Assembly (NCBI RefSeq): GCF_003693445.1
Contig: NZ_RFAR01000012.1
Coordinates: forward strand, 78,267-142,266
Source of the DNA: Aquitalea palustris
GTDB lineage: Bacteria; Pseudomonadota; Gammaproteobacteria; Burkholderiales; Chromobacteriaceae
Reading direction: 5' to 3'
Length of the DNA stretch: 64,000 bases
The notes beneath the pieces are model-generated. The model ran no database searches, was not told the origin of the DNA, and saw only the letters and a list, made by a program, of their open reading frames with translations. A program made the position numbers and the translations under genes. Positions 1 through 7,984 of the stretch are shown here, piece by piece (positions within the stretch are counted from its first letter, which is position 1; each line of letters starts with the position of its first letter).

Positions 1-933
1 AAGCTGGGCCTGGCGCTGCTGATTGTCGGCGTGGGCGCGCTGCAGATGATGCTGGACCGCGGCAAGGAGCTGGACTGGTTCAACTCCACCGAAATCGTGG
101 TGCTGGCCATTGTCTCTGCAGTGTCGCTGATTTACCTGGTGATCTGGGAACTGGGGGAAAAACACCCGATTGTCGACCTCACCCTGTTTGCCAAACGCAA
201 CTTCACCGTGGGCACCGTGGCCATCAGCCTGGGCTTCATGCTGTATTTCGGCGCAGTAGTGCTGCTGCCGCTGATGCTGCAAACCCAGATGGGCTACACC
301 GCCACCTGGGCCGGCCTGGCCGCCGCCCCCATCGGCATCCTGCCGGTCTTCCTGTCGCCCATCATCGGCAAGAACGCGCACCGGCTGGACATGCGCTGGC
401 TGGTCACCATCAGCTTCAGCGTGTATGCCGCCTGCTTCTTCTGGCGCAGCACCTTCAATACCGACATGAGTTTCGCCTACGTGGTATGGCCGCAGTTCAT
501 CCAGGGTATCGGTGTGGCCTGCTTCTTCATGCCGCTGACCACCATCACCCTGTCCGGCCTGCGCCCGGATCAGATTGCCAGTGCCTCCAGCCTGTCCAAC
601 TTCCTGCGCATCCTGGCCGGCAGTATCGGCACCTCGATCACCACCACGCTGTGGGACCGGCGTGAAGCCCTGCACCACGCCCAACTCACCCAGCATGTGA
701 CGCTGTACGATCAGGCCAGCCTGATGTGGTTCCGCCTGCTGGAAAGCACGGGCATGTCCACCAGCCAGCAGCAGGCTTACACGGCGCTGCAGATTACCCG
801 CCAGGGTTCGCTGATCGGCGTGAACGAGGTGTTCTGGCTGTTCGGCATCATGTTTGTCGCGCTGATTGCCCTGGTGTGGTTTGCCCGGCCGCCGTTCACC
901 TCCAGCGGTGCGGCCGACAGCGGCGCGCATTAA
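1..933 (+). CDS. DHA2-family MFS drug exporter, 3' part (EmrB-like)
   Basis: The reading frame is open from base 1, so the gene begins upstream of the window and only about 310 C-terminal residues are present. Around eight hydrophobic segments can be counted, ending in a last helix around FWLFGIMFVALIALVWF. The loop between helices and the motif GIGVACFFMPLTTITLSGL followed by a conserved SSLSNFLRILAGSIGTS helix is characteristic of 14-helix DHA2 proteins such as EmrB, which export hydrophobic compounds by proton antiport, often with an EmrA-type adaptor. The adaptor would have to be upstream and is not seen. The next gene is on the other strand and the two share a terminator. Family assignment is firm; substrate is unknown. 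Confidence 0.85.
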   Translation, partial: KLGLALLIVGVGALQMMLDRGKELDWFNSTEIVVLAIVSAVSLIYLVIWELGEKHPIVDLTLFAKRNFTVGTVAISLGFMLYFGAVVLLPLMLQTQMGYTATWAGLAAAPIGILPVFLSPIIGKNAHRLDMRWLVTISFSVYAACFFWRSTFNTDMSFAYVVWPQFIQGIGVACFFMPLTTITLSGLRPDQIASASSLSNFLRILAGSIGTSITTTLWDRREALHHAQLTQHVTLYDQASLMWFRLLESTGMSTSQQQAYTALQITRQGSLIGVNEVFWLFGIMFVALIALVWFARPPFTSSGAADSGAH

Positions 934-946
934 GGTCTGACAGCAA

Positions 947-973
947 CAAAAAGCCCGCGCAAGCGGGCTTTTT
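947..973. terminator. Bidirectional Rho-independent terminator
   Basis: AAAAAGCCCGC, short loop, GCGGGCTTTTT. A-tract on one side and T-tract on the other, placed between the exporter (plus) and the pilin operon (minus), so it can serve both. Confidence 0.8.
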
Positions 974-994
974 CGTGGGTCTGTTCCTGACCGG

Positions 995-1432
995 CTAATC
1001 CACCTGGCAGCGCAACTGGCCGGCGCCATTCTCGGCGCACAGCCGGATATTGCCGTCCTGGTCCAGCACCAGCATTTCCTCGCCCAGCCAAGCCTCCCCT
1101 GCTTTGGGAATGGCGCGCAACTGGAAGCTGTCGGCCCGCGCATTGCCATCCTGCGCGCCGAAGCTGAGTTGGTAATGGCTGGTCGCGCTCAGCGGCAATG
1201 TCGGCCAGTGGCCGCTGCCTGCGGTATAGCGGCCATGCTCGCTGCGCCACTGCTCCATGAAGTGGCTGGCCTGCAACAGCGCCACCCTGGCTTCGGCCTG
1301 ACGCAGCCTTTGCACATGCCCCCGCCACAATGGCAGGGCAATCAGCAACAATAGCGACAGCATGGCCAGCACCGTCAGTAATTCGAGCAGGCTGAAGCCG
1401 CCGCGCTTTCTCTTCAGCGTAATTCGCGCCAT
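995..1432 (-). CDS. pilE: Type IV minor pilin, PilE-like
   Basis: A 145-residue prepilin. The type III signal is KRKRGG before FSLLELLTVLAMLSLLLLIA: a short basic leader, glycine at -1, phenylalanine at +1 and glutamate at +5 of the mature chain, followed by a hydrophobic helix. Two cysteines near the C-terminus (LCAENGAGQLRC) match the disulfide-bonded D-region of PilE-type pilins. It is the last gene of a five-gene minor pilin operon and its start overlaps the end of pilX by 19 nt, so translation is probably coupled. The family includes the minor pilin PilE of Pseudomonas and the PilX/PilL/ComP class of Neisseria. Which of these it equals functionally cannot be told from sequence alone. Confidence 0.82.
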   Translation of the reverse strand: MARITLKRKRGGFSLLELLTVLAMLSLLLLIALPLWRGHVQRLRQAEARVALLQASHFMEQWRSEHGRYTAGSGHWPTLPLSATSHYQLSFGAQDGNARADSFQLRAIPKAGEAWLGEEMLVLDQDGNIRLCAENGAGQLRCQVD

Positions 1433-2103
1433 GCCAGTCTCCTGCTGCGCGGGCTGCCCGTCGCCGCCGGCAACAGCAGCACATGGCTTTGCACCGTCAC
1501 CGCACTATCCGGCAAACGGCCCCAGCCACGGGCAGTCACGCGTAATAGCAGACCGCGCTGTTCGCCATCCACATACTGCGGGTCCAGCAGCTCGAGCAGA
1601 TAATGCGGGTCACTCCAGAACGAGGGTCCGCTGGTCACGGCCGGGCAGCGTCCAGCAGTCGCCACAGGCTGCAGCACCAGCCGCAATGCCACGCCACAGG
1701 GATGCAGTAAAGCCACACCCGTCTCATCCTGCCTTTGCCAAGGCGGTGCAAGCGCCTGTCCGGCCAGCGTTGCCGACAGGCATAAGCCCTGCTGCCAACC
1801 CGCCGGATTGCGCGACTGCCGACAGGACAGGGTAAACGGCGCGTCTGCCTGCAACAGCGCACTGCGGCTCATGCTGGCGACTTGCCCAAGCAGCGGCAGA
1901 CTGAGCAAGGCCTGCTCGCCGGCCTGCAAACCCAGCTCGGCCAGCTGGAAGGCACGCTGGGCATCATCCAGCTGACTGCCGATGCGCTGCTCATCACGCA
2001 ACAAGCGGCTCAGCCCCAGCACCAGTGCGCTCATCAACAGCAGCAACAGCAAGGCCGTCACCAGTACCACCCCGTGCGCCTCCTGGCGCTTCAGCCGGGA
2101 CAT
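1414..2103 (-). CDS. pilX: Type IV pilus minor pilin / assembly protein PilX
   Basis: I start this gene at the ATG at 2103 (229 residues), which overlaps the end of pilW by 13 nt. A longer open frame to 2304 lies wholly inside pilW and has no pilin features. The N-terminus is MSRLKRQEAHG then VVLVTALLLLLLMSALVLGL: a basic leader, glycine at the cleavage point and a long hydrophobic helix. Threonine is at position 5 where the other pilins have glutamate. Lack of Glu5 is known for the PilX/GspK type of minor pilin, proposed to cap the pilus tip complex. Gene position between pilW and pilE supports the name. The body is divergent, as is usual for PilX. Confidence 0.82.
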   Translation of the reverse strand: MSRLKRQEAHGVVLVTALLLLLLMSALVLGLSRLLRDEQRIGSQLDDAQRAFQLAELGLQAGEQALLSLPLLGQVASMSRSALLQADAPFTLSCRQSRNPAGWQQGLCLSATLAGQALAPPWQRQDETGVALLHPCGVALRLVLQPVATAGRCPAVTSGPSFWSDPHYLLELLDPQYVDGEQRGLLLRVTARGWGRLPDSAVTVQSHVLLLPAATGSPRSRRLAWRELR

Positions 2104-2903
2104 GCTGGCCCCGCCCGGCTCATCACTTGCAGGCGATATGGCATGGGCGCAGCGCTGCTGCCAGCTGGGCGCATGGCCAGTTGCAAGGTCCACCACTGCC
2201 GGGGCGCACTGCCCGGGCAGGCCGGCAGTGTTTCTACCTGTAACTGCAGACGGGCAATGCCACTGGCCAGCCATAGCACTGGCTGGCCGGTCTGCTCCAG
2301 CCACAGCTTGCCCTCCGCACTCCCCTGGTCCAGCCGGTAGTGGCGCTGCTGCAAGGCCAGCAGCTCGAGCGAAGGCAGATGATGTTCGGCCATGTGCACC
2401 GCCAGCGGACTAGCGAGGGCAAGCTGCAACCAGAATGCGCCATCCTGCTGCTGCAGAAAAACATCACTACCCAGCGTCAGCAGATCGATACGGCGGCAAC
2501 TGGCCAGCAACAGTAACTGCCCTGCAGACCAAGCTGGTGGCGGCTGCAGCAAGCGCCAGCGGCTGATCTGACCCTGGCTGTCAGCTGGCTCGGCCAGCAG
2601 GGCGATGCCACCATCGCCATAGCTCAGGCTCAGTGCACCCTCCCCTGCCTGCGGCATGAGCTTTACCCGGCTTGCAGGCCACTGCGCTGGGCCGGCACAG
2701 GCAAAACTGCCGGCCATGCGCAAATCATGCGCCAGTTGCTGCAGTACAAAACGGGCTTCCTGCTGTGATGCCAGCCGCGCGCTGGCAAAGCTGCGGCTCT
2801 GCAATACCGCATGCAGGCTTTGCCACAACAGGCCGCACAGCAGCAAGCCCAGCAAGATGCTGAGCATCAGTTCCACCAGCGAGAAGCCACGCGCCGCCGG
2901 CAT
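2091..2903 (-). CDS. pilW: Type IV pilus minor pilin PilW
   Basis: A 270-residue prepilin beginning MPAARG then FSLVELMLSILLGLLLCGLLW, a canonical class III signal with Glu5. It is longer than the other minor pilins, as PilW (Neisseria PilJ) usually is, and contains the typical block of glutamine-rich helix (SQQEARFVLQQLAHDLRMAGSFACAG), in which the RMAG-F-C pattern is conserved in PilW. It is expected to sit in the inner membrane and then in the priming complex at the pilus tip. It follows pilV by 7 nt and overlaps pilX. Confidence 0.88.
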   Translation of the reverse strand: MPAARGFSLVELMLSILLGLLLCGLLWQSLHAVLQSRSFASARLASQQEARFVLQQLAHDLRMAGSFACAGPAQWPASRVKLMPQAGEGALSLSYGDGGIALLAEPADSQGQISRWRLLQPPPAWSAGQLLLLASCRRIDLLTLGSDVFLQQQDGAFWLQLALASPLAVHMAEHHLPSLELLALQQRHYRLDQGSAEGKLWLEQTGQPVLWLASGIARLQLQVETLPACPGSAPRQWWTLQLAMRPAGSSAAPMPYRLQVMSRAGPACPG

Positions 2904-2910
2904 CAGCGGC

Positions 2911-3324
2911 TCACTCCAGCGCCAGGGGCAAAGGCCCCGCCGCTACGGACGGCTGCAGCAGCCATACCCGGCCGCTGGCCTGACAGTCCGCCGCAAGCGG
3001 CACTGCCGGCAAGGCGCCGGCATGGCGACAGAGCCAGGGGCTTCCCCGCTCTTCAGCGGGCCACAGCAGGTCTGCCTCCTGCTGTAATTGCCCCAGCGCA
3101 GCACGGGTATGTTGCCCGCTACTGCCGGAGGGCAATACCTGCTGCCGCTCGGCCTGCATGGCCTCGGCCAGATTCAGGCTGGCCAGCAGCAGCCGGCTGT
3201 CGGCATCACTGATGCGTAACTGCCGCAAGCTCTGCCCGGCCATGCCAGACAGGCTGAGCAGACCGAACAGCAGGATCAGCAAGCCCAGCATCACCTCGAC
3301 CAGACTGAAACCCCGGCTGAGCAC
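2911..3324 (-). CDS. pilV: Type IV pilus minor pilin PilV
   Basis: I start this gene at the GTG at 3324, four bases after the fimT stop, giving 137 residues beginning V/M-LSRG followed by FSLVEVMLGLLILLFGLLSL. Upstream in-frame ATG codons exist back to 3489 but they lie inside fimT and would put about 55 residues in front of the prepilin cleavage site, which is not compatible with a type III signal peptide. The LNLAEAMQAERQQV segment after the helix is typical of PilV (Neisseria PilI). Part of the tip-priming complex with FimT, PilW, PilX and PilE. Confidence 0.85.
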   Translation of the reverse strand: MLSRGFSLVEVMLGLLILLFGLLSLSGMAGQSLRQLRISDADSRLLLASLNLAEAMQAERQQVLPSGSSGQHTRAALGQLQQEADLLWPAEERGSPWLCRHAGALPAVPLAADCQASGRVWLLQPSVAAGPLPLALE

Positions 3325-3328
3325 TCGC

Positions 3329-3886
3329 CTAGCCACAGCAGCGGTCCTGGCTGCACCATTGCGCCTTGCCACTGGGCTGCAACTGCAGGCTATGGCACTG
3401 GCCTCCGGGGGTACGCAACTGGAAACGCGGTGCCGGGCCACTATGCAAGCGGCCGTCCGCAGTAAAGGCAAAATCCTGCCGATTGGCACTGAGCGCTACG
3501 CTGGCGCTGTTGAACAACAGGTGATGTAGCCGCTCGCCGCTGTCGTAGCGGCCATTGGGCCGGAATGGCGCATCAGCAAATACCAGCATGCCTTCGCTCC
3601 AGTTGCTGATGATGGCATTACCGGGCTGACAGCCCTGGATTTCCAGATTGACCTTGCTGTTGAGGGCACACACCCACACGGTGCGCTTGCCACGAATCGC
3701 CTCGCTGCGTGCCAGCTGCAGGCCGGATTGCAATAACTGGCCGCGTGCCAGCAAGCGCTGCCGCTCCAGCATGTCCTGCATGGCAGGCAGTGTCTGACCC
3801 AGCAAAATGGCACTGACTGCCAGCACGATCAACAACTCATACAAAGTAAAACCGCCACCTAGGCGGCAAGCAACAGAACGGGGCAT
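3329..3886 (-). CDS. fimT: Type IV pilus minor pilin FimT/FimU (GspH domain)
   Basis: First gene of the operon, 185 residues. The leader MPRSVACRLGGG is followed by FTLYELLIVLAVSAILLGQTLPAM with Glu5. The stretch LQSGLQLARSEAIRGKRTVWVC is the signature of the FimT/GspH family (the LARSEAI-R motif), and the C-terminal part around PNGRYDSGERLHHLLF and QLRTPGGQCHSL is consistent with the GspH beta domain. In related bacteria these proteins prime pilus assembly and, for some FimT proteins, bind DNA during natural transformation. The C-terminus is cysteine-rich (WCSQDRCCG). No convincing promoter was identified in the 200 bp upstream. Confidence 0.87.
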   Translation of the reverse strand: MPRSVACRLGGGFTLYELLIVLAVSAILLGQTLPAMQDMLERQRLLARGQLLQSGLQLARSEAIRGKRTVWVCALNSKVNLEIQGCQPGNAIISNWSEGMLVFADAPFRPNGRYDSGERLHHLLFNSASVALSANRQDFAFTADGRLHSGPAPRFQLRTPGGQCHSLQLQPSGKAQWCSQDRCCG

Positions 3887-4028
3887 GGGCAGGCCACCTC
3901 CGTGAGCGCAAGCAATTGATGGGCAGGACTGGACATGCTGCCCCGCCCTACCAGCGCCGGCTTGTGGCTTGTGCTGAGATCAGCAGGGAATGCTCTGATA
4001 TACCGTCATCACGGATCGGATCAAGCAA

Positions 4029-4057
4029 AGAAAAAGCCACCCGGATGGATGGCTTCG
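4029..4057 (-). terminator. Rho-independent terminator after polA
   Basis: Read on the minus strand: AAGCCATCC, short loop, GGGTGGCTT followed by TTTCT. It lies 28 nt past the polA stop, in the 198-bp gap before fimT. Confidence 0.75.
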
Positions 4058-4084
4058 AGAAAGAATACGACGGCAGTACGCTAA

Positions 4085-6880
4085 TCAGTGCGCGGTTTCC
4101 CAGCTGCTGCCCGCCCCTACCTCGGCCAGCAGCGGCACTTTCAGCGCCGCCACGCCGGCCATGATCTGTGGCAGTTTCTGTTTGACCAGCTCCAGCTCCG
4201 CTGCCGGCACTTCCAGCACCAGTTCATCGTGTACCTGCATGATCAGCAGGCTGGACAGCTTCTCCGCATCCAACCAGTTTTGCACGGCAATCATCGCCAG
4301 CTTGATCAGGTCGGCGGCGGTGCCTTGCATCGGCGCATTGATAGCGGCGCGCTCGGCGCCGGCACGGCGCGCCGGGTTGGACAGCTTGATCTCCGGCAGA
4401 TACAGGCGGCGGCCGAACACGGTTTCCACATAGCCGTGTTCGCGCGCGCTTTCGCGGGTGTGCTGCATATATTCGGCCACGCCGGGATAGCGCATGAAAT
4501 AGCGGTCGATGTATTGCTGGGCGGCGCTACGCTCGATATCCAGCTGGGCAGCCAGGCCAAAGGCGCTCATGCCGTAGATCAGGCCGAAGTTGATGGCCTT
4601 GGCGGCACGGCGCTGCTCGCTGCTCACCTGCCCCAGTTCCACACCGAATACTTCGGCGGCAGTGGCCTTGTGGATGTCCTCGCCGCTGGCAAATGCCGCC
4701 AGCATGCCGGCGTCGTCGGACAGATGGGCCATGATGCGTAGCTCGATCTGCGAATAGTCGGCACTGACAATGCTGTGGCCGGGCTTGGCGATGAAGGCCT
4801 CGCGCACGCGGCGGCCTTCGGCGGTACGCACCGGGATGTTTTGCAGGTTGGGGTCGGAACTGGCCAGCCGCCCGGTAATCGCCACGGCCTGTGAATAATT
4901 GGTATGTACCCGGCCGGTAGCGGGGTTAATCAGGGTCGGCAGCTTGTCGGTATAGGTGGACTTGAGCTTGGCCAGGCCGCGATATTGCAGGATGCACTTG
5001 GGCAGCGGGTGATCCAGCGCCAGCGTTTCCAGTACCGATTCATCGGTGGAAAAGCCGCCGGACGGGGTTTTCTTGATGCCCTTGGTGGCAATGCCCAGCT
5101 TGCCGAACAGGATTTCCTGCAGCTGCTTGGGCGAATTCAGGTTGAAGGGCTGGCCGGCCAGTTCATAGGCCTGGCTTTCCAGCTGCAGCATTTGCGTGCC
5201 CAGCTGATGGCTCTGCGCCGCCAGCTGGTCGCGGTCGATCAGCACGCCGTTGCGCTCCATGCGGAACAGCACCTCCGCCACCGGCAATTCGATGTCGCGG
5301 TAGATTTCGCCGAGCTTACCGCTCAGTTGCGGCGCAAAGTACTGGTTCAAGCGCAGGGTGATGTCGGCATCTTCCGCCGCGTAATTGGCGGCAGTTTCAA
5401 CATCCACTTCGGCAAAACCGATCTGCTTGGCACCCTTGCCGCAGATGTCTTCGTAGCTGACCGTGGTTTCACCCAGATGGCGCGCCGCCAGGTCATCCAT
5501 ATTGTGACGCTGGTGGCTTTCCAGCACATAGGAAGCCAGCATGGAGTCGTCCACCACCCCGGCCAGGGTAATGCCGTGGTTGGCAAACACGTGGCGGTCG
5601 TATTTCAGGTTCTGGCCGCATTTGGGCTTGCTGGCGTCTTCCAGCCAGGGCTTGAGCCGGGTCAGCGCGTCGTCCAGCGCCAGCTGCTGCGGGGCACCGG
5701 CATAGTGGTGGCCCAAGGGCAGATAGGCCGCTTCGCCCGCTTGCAGGGCAAAGCTGATGCCGACAATGCGGGCCTGCATCTGGTCGAGGCTGGTGGTTTC
5801 GGTGTCCAGCGACACCAGCGCGCCGCTGTGGAGCTTGTCCAGCCAGCCTTGCAGTGCGGCTTCGTCCAGAATGGTGTGGTAATGGCGGGAGACGGCGCTG
5901 GCCGGCGGGGCAAGCGGCGCAGGAACCGGCGCGGCATCGGCCATGGCAAACAGGTCGTCGGTCTGACCAGCCGCAGCGCGCGGCACATCCACGGCCACCG
6001 GGCTGCTGAGCGGCGCGTCTTCGCCTTCGGTCATTTCGCGGTAGAAGGTACGGAAGCCCTGGTCCTTGAACAACTCGGCCAGCCGTGGGCGGTCTTTTAC
6101 CCCGTGCTGCAGGCTGTTGAGGCCATAGGGCATTTCCTGCTGCAAATCGACATCGCACTTGATGGTGATCAGCTCATGGCCGCGTGGCAGCCAGTCCAGC
6201 GCGGCGCGCAGGTTTTCGCCCACCTTGCCGCCTATTTTTTCGGCATTGGCAATGATATTGTCCAGCGTGCCGTATTCTTCCAGCCACTTCACTGCCGTTT
6301 TGGGGCCGCATTTGTCCACGCCGGGGACGTTGTCCACCTTGTCGCCGATCAGGGTGAGGTAGTCGATGATGCGTTCCGGCGGCACGCCGAACTTCTCTTT
6401 CACCCCGGCCTGGTCCAGGTTTTCATTGGTCATGGTATTCACCAGCGACACCATGGGCGTCACCAGTTGCGCCATGTCCTTGTCACCGGTGGAGATGATG
6501 ACCTGAAAGCCGGCAGCCTCGCCCATGCGTGCCAGCGTGCCGATGACATCGTCAGCCTCCACGCCGTCCACCATCAGCAGCGGCCAGCCGGAGGCTTGCA
6601 CCACCTCGTGCACCGGCTTAATCTGTGCGGCCAGCTCTTCCGGCATGGAAGGCCGGTTGGCCTTGTATTCCGGGTACAAGTCATCGCGGAAAGTCTTGCC
6701 TTTAGCGTCGAAAACGCAGGCGCTATAATCGAACTGCACCTCTTTCTCCAGCCGGCGCAGCATGTTGACCATGCCGTATACCGCCCCGGTGGGCCGGCCA
6801 TCCGGAGAACGCAAATCGGGCATCGCGTGAAAGGCGCGATACAGGTAGGAAGAGCCGTCGATCAATAACAATGTTTTCAT
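4085..6880 (-). CDS. polA: DNA polymerase I
   Basis: 931 residues, the usual full length. Residues 1 to about 290 form the 5'-3' exonuclease (start MKTLLLIDGSSYLYRAFHAM). A linker follows, then a 3'-5' exonuclease with an intact DxE (VSLDTETTSLD, near 355), so proofreading is likely active. The polymerase domain has motif A (ADYSQIELRIMAHLS), motif B (RRAAKAINFGLIYGMS) and motif C (MQVHDELVLEVP). It fills gaps after Okazaki primer removal and in excision repair. The start ATG has no purine-rich ribosome site in front of it (upstream reads CGCCCCTCTTCT), and only 13 bp separate it from the divergent LOG-family gene. Confidence 0.98.
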   Translation of the reverse strand: MKTLLLIDGSSYLYRAFHAMPDLRSPDGRPTGAVYGMVNMLRRLEKEVQFDYSACVFDAKGKTFRDDLYPEYKANRPSMPEELAAQIKPVHEVVQASGWPLLMVDGVEADDVIGTLARMGEAAGFQVIISTGDKDMAQLVTPMVSLVNTMTNENLDQAGVKEKFGVPPERIIDYLTLIGDKVDNVPGVDKCGPKTAVKWLEEYGTLDNIIANAEKIGGKVGENLRAALDWLPRGHELITIKCDVDLQQEMPYGLNSLQHGVKDRPRLAELFKDQGFRTFYREMTEGEDAPLSSPVAVDVPRAAAGQTDDLFAMADAAPVPAPLAPPASAVSRHYHTILDEAALQGWLDKLHSGALVSLDTETTSLDQMQARIVGISFALQAGEAAYLPLGHHYAGAPQQLALDDALTRLKPWLEDASKPKCGQNLKYDRHVFANHGITLAGVVDDSMLASYVLESHQRHNMDDLAARHLGETTVSYEDICGKGAKQIGFAEVDVETAANYAAEDADITLRLNQYFAPQLSGKLGEIYRDIELPVAEVLFRMERNGVLIDRDQLAAQSHQLGTQMLQLESQAYELAGQPFNLNSPKQLQEILFGKLGIATKGIKKTPSGGFSTDESVLETLALDHPLPKCILQYRGLAKLKSTYTDKLPTLINPATGRVHTNYSQAVAITGRLASSDPNLQNIPVRTAEGRRVREAFIAKPGHSIVSADYSQIELRIMAHLSDDAGMLAAFASGEDIHKATAAEVFGVELGQVSSEQRRAAKAINFGLIYGMSAFGLAAQLDIERSAAQQYIDRYFMRYPGVAEYMQHTRESAREHGYVETVFGRRLYLPEIKLSNPARRAGAERAAINAPMQGTAADLIKLAMIAVQNWLDAEKLSSLLIMQVHDELVLEVPAAELELVKQKLPQIMAGVAALKVPLLAEVGAGSSWETAH
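6701..6729 (+). promoter_or_regulatory. Possible sigma-70 promoter inside polA for the LOG-thrB operon
   Basis: A perfect TATAAT at 6724-6729 on the plus strand with a weak -35 (TTTAGC) 17 bp upstream. It lies 165 bp before the LOG-family start. Because the two divergent starts are only 13 bp apart, promoters must lie inside coding sequence. The -10 match could also be chance. Confidence 0.35.
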
Positions 6881-6893
6881 AGAAGAGGGGCGA

Positions 6894-7625
6894 ATGATGA
6901 GCTTGTCCGATAAGTTGCCGCAGACCAGTGATCGTTACGACATGATGCAGCGCTTCCGCTCGCGCGAGGCGTGGCACGTGATGAAGATCATGTCGGAGTT
7001 TGTCGACTCGGCCGAAGAACTGCAAGGCATCACGCCGGCAGTCAGCATCTTCGGCAGCGCCCGCACTCCGCGCGACCATCCCTATTATAAGCTGACCGAG
7101 GAAGTGGCCCGGCTTCTTTCTGATTCGGGCTTCTCGGTAATTTCCGGCGGCGGCCCCGGCATCATGGAAGCAGCCAACAAGGGCGCCTTTTACGGCAAGA
7201 GCCCGTCGGTGGCGCTCAATATCGTGCTGCCACACGAGCAGAAGCCCAACGAATACCAGGACTTGTCGATCAAGTTCAACCACTTTTTCAGCCGCAAGGT
7301 GATGTTCGTCAAGCATGCCATCGCCTATGTGGTGATGCCGGGCGGCTTTGGTACGCTGGACGAGATGTTCGAGGCGCTGACGCTGATCCAGACCGGCAAG
7401 TCGCGTCCCATCCCCATCATCCTGTGCTGCAGCGAATTCTGGAGCGGTCTGATCGACTGGGTAAAAAACCATCTGGTAAAAGAAGGTATGATCAACCCTG
7501 ACGACGTGAACCTGATCCAGCTGATCGACGAACCCGGCCAGATCGTGGAAACCATTTTCAAGCACTACGAAACCCGCGGCTTCGAGGCTCTGCCGGAAGA
7601 ACGCGAAAAACTGCTCAATCTATAA
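6894..7625 (+). CDS. LOG-family protein (TIGR00730; nucleotide phosphoribohydrolase-like)
   Basis: 243 residues with a Rossmann-type fold and the two signature motifs of the LOG family: GGGPGIMEA at 85-93 and PGGFGTLDE at 149-157. In characterised members these residues form the active site that releases a base from a nucleoside 5'-monophosphate (cytokinin-activating enzymes in plants and actinobacteria; PpnN-type nucleotide nucleosidases are more distant). Bacterial substrates are mostly undefined, so no specific reaction is claimed. A good ribosome site (GAGGGG) precedes the double ATG. It begins an operon with the DUF2782 gene (26 nt gap) and thrB. Confidence 0.88.
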   Translation: MMSLSDKLPQTSDRYDMMQRFRSREAWHVMKIMSEFVDSAEELQGITPAVSIFGSARTPRDHPYYKLTEEVARLLSDSGFSVISGGGPGIMEAANKGAFYGKSPSVALNIVLPHEQKPNEYQDLSIKFNHFFSRKVMFVKHAIAYVVMPGGFGTLDEMFEALTLIQTGKSRPIPIILCCSEFWSGLIDWVKNHLVKEGMINPDDVNLIQLIDEPGQIVETIFKHYETRGFEALPEEREKLLNL

Positions 7626-7651
7626 CGACACTTCACCAAGGACCCATCATC

Positions 7652-7975
7652 ATGCGCCGCCTCCTTGCCCTACTCGCCCTGCTGCCGCTATCGGCCGCCT
7701 GGGCTGCCACCCCGCCGGCCCCGGCCGTCGTGCCGCCGCCGCCCACCATTTCGCAGGATGCCGCCGGCACGGCCGAGCCGGAAGTCCGCATCATCCAGCG
7801 TGGCGACGACAAGATCGAGGAATACCGCCTCAATGGTCAGCTCTACATGATGAAAGTAACCCCCGCCATCGGTTTTCCTTATTACCTGATGGATGAAGAG
7901 GGCAATGGCAGCATGAAGCAGGTGGACCCGAATCGCCGCATCATCATCCCGCAATGGGTTCTCAAGCGCTTCTGA
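7652..7975 (+). CDS. DUF2782-type periplasmic protein
   Basis: 107 residues. A signal peptide (MRRLLALLALLPLSAAWA, cleavage after AWA) is followed by a proline/alanine-rich linker and a compact domain containing EVRIIQRGDDKIEEYRLNG and the conserved YYLMDEEGNG and IIIPQWVLKRF segments. Small proteins of this kind are found next to polA and thrB in many betaproteobacteria, and I recognise it as DUF2782. No biochemical role is known to me. It is nine bases upstream of thrB and almost certainly co-transcribed with it. Confidence 0.82.
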   Translation: MRRLLALLALLPLSAAWAATPPAPAVVPPPPTISQDAAGTAEPEVRIIQRGDDKIEEYRLNGQLYMMKVTPAIGFPYYLMDEEGNGSMKQVDPNRRIIIPQWVLKRF

Positions 7976-7984
7976 GGAACAGGC

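Noticed and set aside
4904..6868. 654-codon open frame on the plus strand
   Set aside because: It lies fully antisense to polA, which has every polymerase and exonuclease motif. GC-rich third positions create such shadows. It shows no domain.
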